Shown: positions 18,001-24,543 of the stretch, in pieces
Position numbering within the stretch: the stretch's first letter is position 1
How the letters are laid out: each line of letters starts with the position of its first letter
Origin: Caballeronia megalochromosomata
GTDB lineage: Bacteria > Pseudomonadota > Gammaproteobacteria > Burkholderiales > Burkholderiaceae
Length of the DNA stretch: 43,216 nt
Direction of reading: 5' to 3'
Assembly (NCBI GenBank): GCA_001580565.1
Contig: LRBF01000089.1
Coordinates: forward strand, 1-43,216
The notes under the pieces: generated by a model
Told to the model about the DNA's origin: nothing
The model's input: only the letters and a program-made list of their open reading frames with translations
The model's database searches: none
Made by a program: the position numbers and the translations under genes

Positions 18001-18871
18001 GCAGCACGGGTGCATCGCCCGCGACTTCGAATACTTCGTCTTCACCGATCACGCTCGCCGCGAAAGCCGTCGTATTCAATACGAGCGATGCGCGATGCTG
18101 CGCGCACAAACGGTCCACGACTTCACGGCTCACGCTTTCCTTCAGCGATGAAATCGCGATTGGCAGCGGATTCATGCCTTCTTTTTCGAGCGCTTCGATG
18201 AGCGCATCGAACACGGCGGTATTGCCCGACTGCAGATGCGCGCGATAAAACAGAATGGCGGCGACGGGCGCGCCTTCGGTCCAGCGCGCCTGCCAGTCTT
18301 CGATGGCCGCGATATCGCGCCCGGGATGATAGATCGCGACGGCAGGCAGCGCGGCCGGCGTCTGCGGCTCGCGCCCGAAGCCGAACGCGCGATGCGCAAT
18401 CGTGCGCAGGAACTCTTCCGCGTTGCGCGCGCCGCCTTCGCGCAGATAGCGCGACAATTCGCGGCAAAACTGCGCGTCCGCCGTGCTTTTGCCGATGAGA
18501 TTCGGGTCCTCGGTGAGATCGCCCGAAAACATCGCGAGCATCTGTTGCTCTTGCTTCGCGAGCGCGACGAGCCGCTCGATGCCATACGGCCAGTACGATT
18601 CGCCGCCGAGGTGATCGACGATCACGACCTTCGCGTGACGCAACACATCGTCGACATAGAAATCGACCGACGCGGGCTGACGCAAAAACGATTGATTCGC
18701 GAGCCGCACCTCGGGAAAGCCCGCTTCGAGTCGCGGAAACACGCTCGCGAGCAACGCGAGCGTGGTGTCGGCGGAACTGAGCACCACGATCGGCGCGCGC
18801 GTCTGATCGATGCGCATGACGCCCTGCGCATCGTCGACGAAGCCTCCCGGTGTCGTGCGAAGCAGATGCAT
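15095..18871 (-). CDS. cobN: Cobaltochelatase subunit CobN
   Basis: CobN is the large, porphyrin-binding subunit that inserts Co2+ into hydrogenobyrinic acid a,c-diamide at the cost of ATP. The 1258-residue protein is full length for the family (about 1250-1280) and related to magnesium chelatase ChlH. Recognisable segments include VVIVDHLGGESYWPYGIERL near residues 83-102, HVGKHGNLEWLPGKSVALS near 551-569 and the C-terminal NPKWIDGVKRHGYKGASEL near 1154-1172. It begins 5 bases after cobW and ends overlapping chlI, so cobW-cobN-chlI-VWA form one riboswitch-controlled operon. The partners indicate a CobN-ChlID type chelatase instead of CobNST. Confidence 0.96.
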   Translation of the reverse strand: MHLLRTTPGGFVDDAQGVMRIDQTRAPIVVLSSADTTLALLASVFPRLEAGFPEVRLANQSFLRQPASVDFYVDDVLRHAKVVIVDHLGGESYWPYGIERLVALAKQEQQMLAMFSGDLTEDPNLIGKSTADAQFCRELSRYLREGGARNAEEFLRTIAHRAFGFGREPQTPAALPAVAIYHPGRDIAAIEDWQARWTEGAPVAAILFYRAHLQSGNTAVFDALIEALEKEGMNPLPIAISSLKESVSREVVDRLCAQHRASLVLNTTAFAASVIGEDEVFEVAGDAPVLQVILSGGNRDDWQKDNHGLNSRDVAMHVALPEVDGRIITRAISFKGLAYYCKHTQVDVVRYQADAERVRFVAELSRRWCKLRHTPNAHKRIALVLANYPASEGRIGNGVGLDTPASAVGILSMLAREGYRVGDIPANGDALIAALTAGVTNDPIVRDLRPALQSLALDEYLDAYRTLPADARAALEKTWGAPEDDPTVRRGRFMIAGYRCGEVFVGIQPSRSRERNDYASYHDAELVPPHSYLAFYVWLRLRFQMDAIVHVGKHGNLEWLPGKSVALSASCWPDAILGPMPHLYPFIVNDPGEGSQAKRRAQAVIIDHLMPPLTRAENYGPLQDLERQVDEYYEALMVDARRAKLLRKSILANIVENRLHEELGLDAPRDVVGEDTLLTRADAYLCELKEAQIRDGLHVFGMSPQGVQRRDTLLALGRFPVGDGQGANASLITAIARDLQLPADFDPLDADWAAPWSGPRPRPLVALSDAPWRHQGDTRERLELLAMQLLSDDAAAAPGPRASLVLERLRGDVLARLDACGPQELLQLRRGLEGRFVPPGPSGSPSRGRPDVLPTGRNFYSVDTRALPTQAAWSLGLKSANALVERHVQDHGDFPRAIGLSVWGTATMRTGGDDIAQAFALIGVRPKWAAGSHRVTDFEILPISIFNRPRIDVTLRVSGFFRDAFANLIHLFDAAVQAVAELDDEPADINPIRARVLRERDELIARGVEAKEARQRAGWRVFSTKPGAYGAGLQELIDARQWQSDADLSAAYQSTGGYAYSQTGDGVEARASFGTRLSTLDVVLQNQDNREHDLLDSNDYHQFQGGMVAAVRYLSGVQPQAYNADHSNPAAPRVRTLNEEIARVVRSRVVNPKWIDGVKRHGYKGASELAATVDYLFGYDATARVVSDHQYALVTDAYVNDADTREFITQHNPHALQSICERLLEAMQRGLWQEPAGYREQVERHLLDVEQCIEGRQN

Positions 18872-18876
18872 GACGC

Positions 18877-19962
18877 TTACGCCTGCACGGGGGTGCTGGC
18901 GAGCGCGGCGTCGAATGCGCGTTGCAGCGTGTCGCGATCGAGGTCTTCGCCGATCAGCACGAAACGGCTGTGCGTCTTCGCTTCATCGGCCTGCCAGCGG
19001 CGATCGAAATAGCTGTCGAAACGACGTCCGACGCCCTGCACGACGAGCCGCATCGCCGCACCCGGCAACGCGGCGAAACCCTTCACGCGATAGATCGTGT
19101 GATGCTCGACGAGCGCATGCAATGCCGCGATGGCCTGCTCGCGCGATTCGACCGCGCCATGAACGACGACCGAATCGAACGCGTCATGATGATGATCGGC
19201 ATGGCCTTCATCGTCGGGCGAGCCGTGATGATCGTGCCGCAAATGAATCGTCTCTTCCGATGCCGATTCCAGCCCGAGCAAAGTATGGACATCGAGCCCG
19301 CCCATCTGCGCGGGCACGATCTTCACTTCAGGCGGGATCTCGGCACGCACGAGCGTTTCGACCTTGTGCAGCGCTGCATCGTCCATGAGATCGGTCTTGT
19401 TTACGATGACGAGATCCGCAGACGCGAGCTGATCCTCGAACAATTCGTGCAGCGGCGATTCGTGATCGAGATTCGGATCGGCCTTGCGTTGCGCATCGAC
19501 GGCGGCGGGATTCGCCGCGAACTGGCCGCTCGCGGCAGCGGGACCATCGACCACGGTCACCACGGCATCGACCGTGAACGCGTTCTTGATCGACGGCCAG
19601 TTGAACGCCTGCACGAGCGGCTTGGGCAACGCGAGACCCGACGTTTCGATCAGCACGTGATCGATGCTTTCGCGCCGCTCGACAAGTTGCTCCATCACGG
19701 GATAGAACTCTTCCTGCACGGTGCAGCACAGGCATCCGTTCGCAAGTTCATACAGATTGCGGTCTCTGGAACCGGCTTCGTCGTCGCAGCCGATGCCGCA
19801 ACCCTTCAGAATTTCCCCGTCGATGCCGAGCTCGCCGAACTCGTTGACGATGACCGCGATGCGCTTGCCTTGCGCGTTGGACAGGATATGGCGCATCAGC
19901 GTGGTCTTGCCGCTGCCGAGAAAGCCGGTCACGACCGTGACGGGGATCTTGCGGGTTTGCAT
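18877..19962 (-). CDS. cobW: CobW, P-loop GTPase / metallochaperone for cobalamin synthesis
   Basis: CobW is a G3E-family GTPase thought to deliver Co2+ to the CobN chelatase. The 361-residue protein has the P-loop GFLGSGKT (residues 13-20), the metal-binding GCLCCT motif (76-81), the ETSGLALPKP switch region and NKTD for guanine recognition. Two insertions look metal-related: a Cys-containing loop GCGIGCDDEAGS (54-64 region), and a His-rich stretch around DHHGSPDDEGHADHHH near residues 243-258. It heads the cobW-cobN-chlI-VWA operon, behind a cobalamin riboswitch and a good promoter. Confidence 0.95.
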   Translation of the reverse strand: MQTRKIPVTVVTGFLGSGKTTLMRHILSNAQGKRIAVIVNEFGELGIDGEILKGCGIGCDDEAGSRDRNLYELANGCLCCTVQEEFYPVMEQLVERRESIDHVLIETSGLALPKPLVQAFNWPSIKNAFTVDAVVTVVDGPAAASGQFAANPAAVDAQRKADPNLDHESPLHELFEDQLASADLVIVNKTDLMDDAALHKVETLVRAEIPPEVKIVPAQMGGLDVHTLLGLESASEETIHLRHDHHGSPDDEGHADHHHDAFDSVVVHGAVESREQAIAALHALVEHHTIYRVKGFAALPGAAMRLVVQGVGRRFDSYFDRRWQADEAKTHSRFVLIGEDLDRDTLQRAFDAALASTPVQA

Positions 19963-20100
19963 CGTAGCTCCGTGGGCTCAGGTGCGTGCGCTTCATGTCG
20001 CGCGATGCGAGGCAACGCTGCGGGATGAAAGGGGAAACGCACGTTTTCGATGGATCATGGACCGCGACGCATCCCCGCGACAGCGATCCCTTGTGAAAGT

Positions 20101-20325
20101 CTGGCCGGTATCCGGGCTGACGACCACGCCGCTTCGCCTTCCCGCGCGTCGTCGCGCGCAGTGGCCTCGAAGCCGGCTTCCCGTTCGTGCGACGAAAACA
20201 TCGCGCGCGCGGGGAATCGCTTACCGTTGCGGGGGCAGCGCAGGTTGACGTCCGCTCGATCGGCCGAAAGGAACGCGCCCTGCTTCCCGTTTAACTGCGC
20301 GCGAGAGAATCCGCGCGCGAGCACC
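20101..20325 (-). promoter_or_regulatory. Cobalamin riboswitch controlling cobW-cobN-chlI-VWA
   Basis: Read on the minus strand, the leader shows the conserved blocks: GCTGCCCCCGCAACGGTAAG near 20240-20220, GGGAAGCCGG near 20190-20180, GCCACTG near 20165, GGGAAGGCG near 20145-20135, and the B12 box GTCAGCCCGGATACCGGCC at 20121-20103. It is longer than the cobG riboswitch, with extra peripheral stems. The cobW start is about 140 bases downstream. Exact ends are approximate. Confidence 0.94.
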
Positions 20326-20338
20326 AAAACTGCGTGAA

Positions 20339-20367
20339 AGTCTAGGCCCGGCGGGCGCGAGCGTCAA
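20339..20367 (-). promoter_or_regulatory. Sigma-70 promoter of the cobW riboswitch operon
   Basis: On the minus strand TTGACG (20367-20362) and TAGACT (20344-20339) are separated by 17 bases. The predicted start of transcription, near 20332, lies just before the cobalamin riboswitch. Confidence 0.75.
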
Positions 20368-20460
20368 GAAATGACGAGGCGCGCGCAGGGTGAATCCGCG
20401 GTGGGTTGTGGTAATGTTGGCGCGCGCAAAATCCTGCGCGACGCACTCACATCGAATCAC

Positions 20461-20862
20461 ATGGAATCCGTGGTTACGCGGCTCGCGGTCGGTATCGGCT
20501 GCCGGCGAGGCACAAACGCCGAAACGATCGAACACGCCGTGCGCGTCGCGCTGGGCACGCGTGATCTCGGGGACATTGTGATCGTCGCGAGCATCGATGC
20601 GAAACGGAACGAGGCGGGCTTGCTCACGTTCTGCGAGCGTCATGGCCTGCCGCTGCGCTTCTATAGCGCCGATGAAATCGCGCACGCGCCAAGCACCGCG
20701 ATTTCACATCACACAGCGAAGCATATGAACGTCGATGGGGTATGCGAGCCATGCGCGCTGCTGGCGGGCCACGCGCAAACGCTCATCGTGCCAAAGACGA
20801 CCGGTTGTGGCGTAACCGTCGCGATCGCAGCGGCGCATGAAACCTGTGCGAGCGGAACATGA
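20461..20862 (+). CDS. cobE: CobE (CbiG C-terminal domain protein)
   Basis: The 133-residue product fits CobE, a small protein of the aerobic cobalamin pathway that is homologous to the C-terminal domain of CbiG and binds corrin intermediates; its exact role is not settled. The family opening VTRLAVGIGCRRGTNAETIE is at residues about 5-24, and TTGCGVTVAIA is near the C-terminus. I chose the ATG at 20461, since an ATG 30 codons upstream adds non-conserved sequence and lies close to the divergent cobW promoter. The gene is transcribed away from cobW; a small opposite-strand ORF overlaps its 3' end. Confidence 0.92.
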   Translation: MESVVTRLAVGIGCRRGTNAETIEHAVRVALGTRDLGDIVIVASIDAKRNEAGLLTFCERHGLPLRFYSADEIAHAPSTAISHHTAKHMNVDGVCEPCALLAGHAQTLIVPKTTGCGVTVAIAAAHETCASGT

Positions 20863-20998
20863 ATACCGGCTTTGCCGTCGTCCGCGGGCGCTCCGTTTCG
20901 GTGCTCGGCTTCGCGACGACCGGCTTGAACTTGTCGCGGCAAAGCCAGACGAGAACGACGAGCGCCACGAGTTCCAGATAGAGATAGAGCGCGTCCAT
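20783..20998 (-). CDS. Possible small single-pass membrane protein (unknown)
   Basis: I do not recognise a family. A 71-codon ORF starts MDALYLYLELVALVVLVWLC, a clear membrane helix (about residues 3-20), followed by a basic, Pro/Arg-rich tail. A strong ribosome site (AGGAG, 7 bases before the ATG) supports translation. The last 80 bases lie antisense to the end of cobE, and that part of the protein has a composition expected of a shadow frame. It could be a real short membrane peptide or a chance ORF. Confidence 0.45.
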   Translation of the reverse strand: MDALYLYLELVALVVLVWLCRDKFKPVVAKPSTETERPRTTAKPVFMFRSHRFHAPLRSRRLRHNRSSLAR

Positions 20999-21132
20999 TT
21001 CCTTGCTCCTGAAGTCGGTGAATGCGTGACTGCATGGTGCCCGCCGTCAGTTAGCGCAGAATTAAGCCGCGAACGCGCACTATCGAAGCGCCGACCTGTT
21101 GTACGATACGGCCGTCTTTCTCTGGAGATCCC

Positions 21133-21735
21133 GTGAAAACCGATACCGAATCGCATCTGCGCATGACGCAACGTCGCAAGGAAGGTCACGAGAAAAAGCA
21201 GGCCGCCGCCGATCACGAGAAAGGTCTGCTGATCGTGAATACGGGCAACGGCAAGGGCAAGACCACGGCGGCGTTCGGCATGGCCGTGCGCGTGCTCGGT
21301 CACGGCATGAAGCTCGGCGTGGTGCAGTTCATCAAGGGCGCGCTCCATACGTCCGAGCGCGATTTCCTGGGTGCGATCGCGCATTGCGATTTCGTCACGA
21401 TGGGCGACGGCTATACCTGGAACACGCAGAACCGCGAAGCCGACATCGCCACCGCGCGCAAAGGCTGGAACGAGGCGCGGCGCATGATCGAGAGCGGCGA
21501 GTATCAGATGGTCGTGCTCGACGAACTGAACACCGTGCTCAAGTATGAATATCTGCCGCTCGATGAAGTGCTCGACGTGCTGAAGGCGCGGCCCGCGACG
21601 CTGCATGTGGTCGTGACGGGACGTCATGCCCCGGATGCGCTGATCGAACTGGCCGACCTCGTCACCGAGATGCGGCTCGTCAAACATCCCTATCGCGAGC
21701 AGGGCGTGAAGGCGCAGCGCGGCGTCGAGTTCTGA
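21133..21735 (+). CDS. cobO: Cob(I)yrinic acid a,c-diamide adenosyltransferase CobO
   Basis: CobO (CobA/BtuR family) transfers the 5'-deoxyadenosyl group from ATP to the cob(I)alt centre, forming the Co-C bond of adenosylcobalamin. The 200-residue protein has the atypical P-loop NTGNGKGKTTAAFG (residues 36-49), VVQFIKG (about 61-67), the VVLDELN segment (about 130-136) and VVTGRHAP (about 156-163), all standard for the family. The start is GTG at 21133, with GGAG upstream. cobB follows 5 bases after its stop, and DUF1289 overlaps cobB, so the three make one operon. Confidence 0.96.
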   Translation: MKTDTESHLRMTQRRKEGHEKKQAAADHEKGLLIVNTGNGKGKTTAAFGMAVRVLGHGMKLGVVQFIKGALHTSERDFLGAIAHCDFVTMGDGYTWNTQNREADIATARKGWNEARRMIESGEYQMVVLDELNTVLKYEYLPLDEVLDVLKARPATLHVVVTGRHAPDALIELADLVTEMRLVKHPYREQGVKAQRGVEF

Positions 21736-21740
21736 ACGCG

Positions 21741-23039
21741 ATGCCCGACTGCCCTGCTCTTTTCATCGGCGCGAGCGCGTCGCATCAAGGCAAGACCACG
21801 GTGACGGCAGCGCTCGCGCGCCATCACGCGCGCCGTGGCCTGAAGGTGCGCGTATTCAAGACCGGCCCGGATTTTCTCGATCCGATGATCCTCGAGCGCG
21901 CATGCGGCTCGAGCGTCTATTCCCTGCATCTGTCGATGGTCGGGCTCGATGCGTGCCGCGCATTACTTGCGCAGGCCGCGCGCGAGGCCGACCTCATTCT
22001 CATCGAAGGCGTGATGGGTCTCTTCGACGGCACGCCCAGCAGCGCCGATCTCGCCGCCGCGTTCAACGTGCCCGTGCTTGCGGTGATCGGCGCGCACGGC
22101 ATGGCGCAAACGTTCGGCGCGATCGCGTTCGGGCTCGCGCGCTATCGCGCGGACGTGCCGTTTCATGGCGTGCTCGCCAATCGTGTCGCGTCGGCGCGTC
22201 ATGCGCAGATGCTCTCGGAAGCGATTCCCGAAGGGCTGCATTATTGCGGCCATCTGTCGAATGCGGACGATATCGCGCTGCCCGAGCGCCATCTCGGCCT
22301 CACGCAGCCGGAGGAAATCGCGGGCCTCGATGCGCGACTCGATCGCGCCGCCGATGCAATCGCGCAAACGTCGCTCGCGGATCTGCCGCCGCCCGTTCAT
22401 TTCGACGATGCGACGCTTCCCGCGCCGCCGCGTCTGCTCGAAGGATTGCATATCGCGATTGCGCGCGATGCGGCATTCTCGTTCGTCTATCCGGCGAACG
22501 TCGATCTGCTCGCCGCGATGGGCGCGCGCATCAGCACTTTTTCGCCGCTGGCCGACGAACCCGCGCCCCACGACGCCGACGCGCTCTATCTTCCCGGCGG
22601 TTATCCCGAGCTGCATGCCGCGTCGCTCGCCGTGAATGCGCGCACGCGCGCGTCGATCGAAGAACACGTTGCAAAACAGAAGCCGGTCGTCGCGGAATGC
22701 GGCGGCATGCTCTATCTGCTCGACACGCTCACCGATATCGAAGGAACACGGCACGCGATGCTCGGCATTCTGCCGGGCGACGCCGCGATGCAACGCAAGC
22801 TCTCGCGCCTCGCGATGCAGCGCATCGACACGATGCACGGCGCCATGACGGGCCACACATTCCATTACTCAACCCTGACCACGCCGATGCAAGCCGTCCT
22901 TGAAGCGAAACACGCGACGACGGGCACATCGGGCGAAGCGCTCTATCGACACGGCCCGGTCACGTCTACCTACATGCACGCATACTGGCCGTCGAATCCG
23001 GCGGCCGCCGCCGCGCTCTTTCGCGGCGAATCACTATGA
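21741..23039 (+). CDS. cobB: Cobyrinate (hydrogenobyrinate) a,c-diamide synthase CobB
   Basis: CobB amidates the a and c side chains of hydrogenobyrinic acid with glutamine and ATP, which is the step before cobalt insertion by CobN. The 432-residue protein has an N-terminal dethiobiotin-synthetase-like domain with the P-loop GASASHQGKTTVTAAL (about residues 10-25), and a C-terminal class I glutamine amidotransferase domain with the catalytic cysteine in VVAECGGMLYLLD (about 314-326) and GHTFHYS (about 372-378). LPGGYPELHA is also conserved. It lies between cobO and the DUF1289 gene, whose start overlaps its stop by four bases. Confidence 0.96.
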   Translation: MPDCPALFIGASASHQGKTTVTAALARHHARRGLKVRVFKTGPDFLDPMILERACGSSVYSLHLSMVGLDACRALLAQAAREADLILIEGVMGLFDGTPSSADLAAAFNVPVLAVIGAHGMAQTFGAIAFGLARYRADVPFHGVLANRVASARHAQMLSEAIPEGLHYCGHLSNADDIALPERHLGLTQPEEIAGLDARLDRAADAIAQTSLADLPPPVHFDDATLPAPPRLLEGLHIAIARDAAFSFVYPANVDLLAAMGARISTFSPLADEPAPHDADALYLPGGYPELHAASLAVNARTRASIEEHVAKQKPVVAECGGMLYLLDTLTDIEGTRHAMLGILPGDAAMQRKLSRLAMQRIDTMHGAMTGHTFHYSTLTTPMQAVLEAKHATTGTSGEALYRHGPVTSTYMHAYWPSNPAAAAALFRGESL

Positions 23040-23278
23040 CGACAACGCAAGACATCCGCACACCGCTCGATCTCGCATTCACGATCGAGCGCGCCAGGAC
23101 TCAGGAACCGGTCGGCTCGCCGTGCACCGACGTGTGCAAGCTCGATCCCGAAAGCGGCTTATGCCTCGGATGCTTCAGAAGCCGCGAAGAGATCAAGACC
23201 TTCCGATCGCTGGACGATGCCGCGAAGCTCGATTTGTTCGACGCATTGCTCGCGCGGCGTGCGGCCAGCGCGAAATAG
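23036..23278 (+). CDS. DUF1289 small Cys-motif protein, coupled to cobB
   Basis: The 80-residue product contains a four-cysteine motif (Cys30, Cys34, Cys43, Cys46: PCTDVCKLDPESGLCLGCFR) and the following REEI segment, which define the DUF1289 family. Function is unknown; the motif could hold zinc or an iron-sulfur cluster. The ATG overlaps the cobB stop (ATGA), so translation is probably coupled to cobB. A strong hairpin follows directly, making it the last gene of the cobO-cobB operon. A link to cobalamin is suggested only by this position, as DUF1289 genes also occur in other contexts. Confidence 0.9.
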   Translation: MTTTQDIRTPLDLAFTIERARTQEPVGSPCTDVCKLDPESGLCLGCFRSREEIKTFRSLDDAAKLDLFDALLARRAASAK

Positions 23279-23279
23279 A

Positions 23280-23309
23280 AAGCCCACGTTTCCATCGAAA
23301 CGTGGGCTT
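23280..23309. terminator. Hairpin terminator between DUF1289 and cbtA (convergent genes)
   Basis: A perfect 13-bp stem (AAGCCCACGTTTC / GAAACGTGGGCTT) closes a CATC loop, one base after the DUF1289 stop and 24 bases before the end of the convergent cbtA. T-rich tails are short on both sides. Confidence 0.75.
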
Positions 23310-23332
23310 AGTGATCGGACCTGACAAAGTTC

Positions 23333-24118
23333 TCAGGCCGCAGCCATTCTCCTGACAGCCGGCCGCTCCAGTTCGCGCGCGGCGAGCGCGCCGAACAGGA
23401 GACCGAGCGTCGTCCAGATCAGCGCCTGAATGCCGATCGCGGCGAGCCGGAAGTTCCACAAGAGCGAAGCCGAGAAATCCGCCGGCACCTCGTCGATGCG
23501 CGGCAGCACGACCTGCGCCACCACGATCACGACGATATACGCGGCTGCCGCGACGAGCGTCGCATTCCAGCCGCCATGGCGCGCCGCCATGCGCCGCTGC
23601 AGCCGCACGGCGAACATGGCCGCGGCGAGCGAAATGGCCACCATGCCGAAGAAGAGCGCCGTGCGCGGCCCGATAGTGTCGGGATTGCCCACGGCCGGCG
23701 GATTCGGCGGGTACTTGAGGAACGGCACGATGGCGACGCTCACGAAGCCGAACAACGCCAATAGCGCCGACGTGCCACGAGCATGCAACGCGCCGATCCG
23801 CCCATAGGCGAACGCGAACACGAGCGAGAAAAGGCCGCCCAGCGCGGTCCCGAACACGGCGACGCCCGTCAGGAGGCCGAGGCCTGCTTGCGTGTCGCGG
23901 GAAACGAGTTCTTCGTCGCCGTGATCGTGCGACTGCGCGGCGCCTGTCGCGGCATCGGCATGTTCATGTTCGTGCGCGGCTTGCGCATGCTCATGCTGTT
24001 CCTCGAACGCGATGGCGCGCGCCACCGACGGCTCTCCGAACGCACGCGCGAAGCCGAAGCCGATCAGGCCCGCGACCAGCCCCGCGATCATGCCGCGTAT
24101 CAGCAAAGTGCGAATCAT
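23333..24118 (-). CDS. cbtA: Cobalt transporter subunit CbtA
   Basis: CbtA is the five-helix membrane component of the predicted CbtAB cobalt importer, a family found through its B12-riboswitch control. The 261-residue protein starts MIRTLLIRGMIAGLVAGLIG and shows about five to six membrane helices. A His/Glu-rich, probably periplasmic loop (about residues 41-67, with HEHEHAD and SHDHGDE) is well placed to collect Co2+. Conserved GFVSVAIVPFLKYPPNPP lies near the middle. It follows cbtB by 9 bases in a riboswitch-controlled operon and ends at a shared terminator. Confidence 0.95.
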   Translation of the reverse strand: MIRTLLIRGMIAGLVAGLIGFGFARAFGEPSVARAIAFEEQHEHAQAAHEHEHADAATGAAQSHDHGDEELVSRDTQAGLGLLTGVAVFGTALGGLFSLVFAFAYGRIGALHARGTSALLALFGFVSVAIVPFLKYPPNPPAVGNPDTIGPRTALFFGMVAISLAAAMFAVRLQRRMAARHGGWNATLVAAAAYIVVIVVAQVVLPRIDEVPADFSASLLWNFRLAAIGIQALIWTTLGLLFGALAARELERPAVRRMAAA

Positions 24119-24127
24119 GACGCGTCC

Positions 24128-24340
24128 TCAGTGGCACGGAAAGCCGAGCAGATGCCGGCCGTCGTGAACGAACTCGTGGACGTACATGCCCGAAAAAATC
24201 GACGTCGCGCCCTGCTCGGCGCCGACGAAATAGATTGCGATCAGCAGAAGGAGGCCGATGAAGACGGCCCACGGCAGCACTTCGCGCACCGGAATGGGTA
24301 CGGGTGCGTCGAGCGACGGGGAAATAGCGGAAGCATTCAT
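24128..24340 (-). CDS. cbtB: Cobalt transporter subunit CbtB
   Basis: CbtB is the small, single-helix partner of CbtA. The 70-residue protein has one membrane segment (about residues 23-42, LPWAVFIGLLLLIAIYFVGA) and the family's C-terminal metal-site pattern MYVHEFVHDGRHLLGFPCH, rich in histidine. GGAG lies just before the ATG at 24340. The cobalamin riboswitch 41 bases upstream indicates that cobalt uptake is reduced when the coenzyme is plentiful. Confidence 0.95.
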   Translation of the reverse strand: MNASAISPSLDAPVPIPVREVLPWAVFIGLLLLIAIYFVGAEQGATSIFSGMYVHEFVHDGRHLLGFPCH

Positions 24341-24380
24341 GGTGGTTCTCCAGGGAAAAGCGCGTCCCGATTGACGAAGA

Positions 24381-24483
24381 GCTTGCAGCGGGGTCTGACT
24401 CGCGGCGCAACGCTTTCACGCTGACGAACGCATACAGTGGCGCGACCGTGCCGGGTTTGCACCGGCTTCCTCGCACTGCAAGC
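24381..24483 (-). promoter_or_regulatory. Compact cobalamin riboswitch controlling cbtB-cbtA
   Basis: On the minus strand the short leader has GAGGAAGCCGG (24472-24462), CCCGGCACGGTCGCGCCACTGT just after it (core read at 24455-24434) and GAGTCAGACC (24401-24392). The closing helix pairs TGCAAGC/GCTTGCA, 7 perfect base pairs between 24477-24483 and 24381-24387. It is about 100 bases long, much shorter than the other two, so it probably belongs to the compact cobalamin class. It ends 41 bases before the cbtB ATG, which favours control of translation. Confidence 0.92.
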
Positions 24484-24488
24484 TTGCC

Positions 24489-24516
24489 ATTCTATGATGA
24501 TCGGCGGCAAAGTAAA
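24489..24516 (-). promoter_or_regulatory. Candidate promoter of the cbtBA riboswitch transcript
   Basis: On the minus strand TTTACT (24516-24511) and TAGAAT (24494-24489) are 16 bases apart, and the -10 ends 6 bases before the riboswitch closing helix. Confidence 0.5.
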
Positions 24517-24543
24517 ACGATTCTGATTTGCCCGGCGACTCCC

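Noticed and set aside
15095..18871. CobNST-type cobaltochelatase
   Set aside because: No cobS or cobT is present; the partners next to cobN are ChlI and a ChlD-like VWA protein.
24448..24543. Longer phosphatase N-terminus from the ATG at 24448
   Set aside because: It would translate through the cbtB riboswitch and promoter DNA and adds residues unlike the family.
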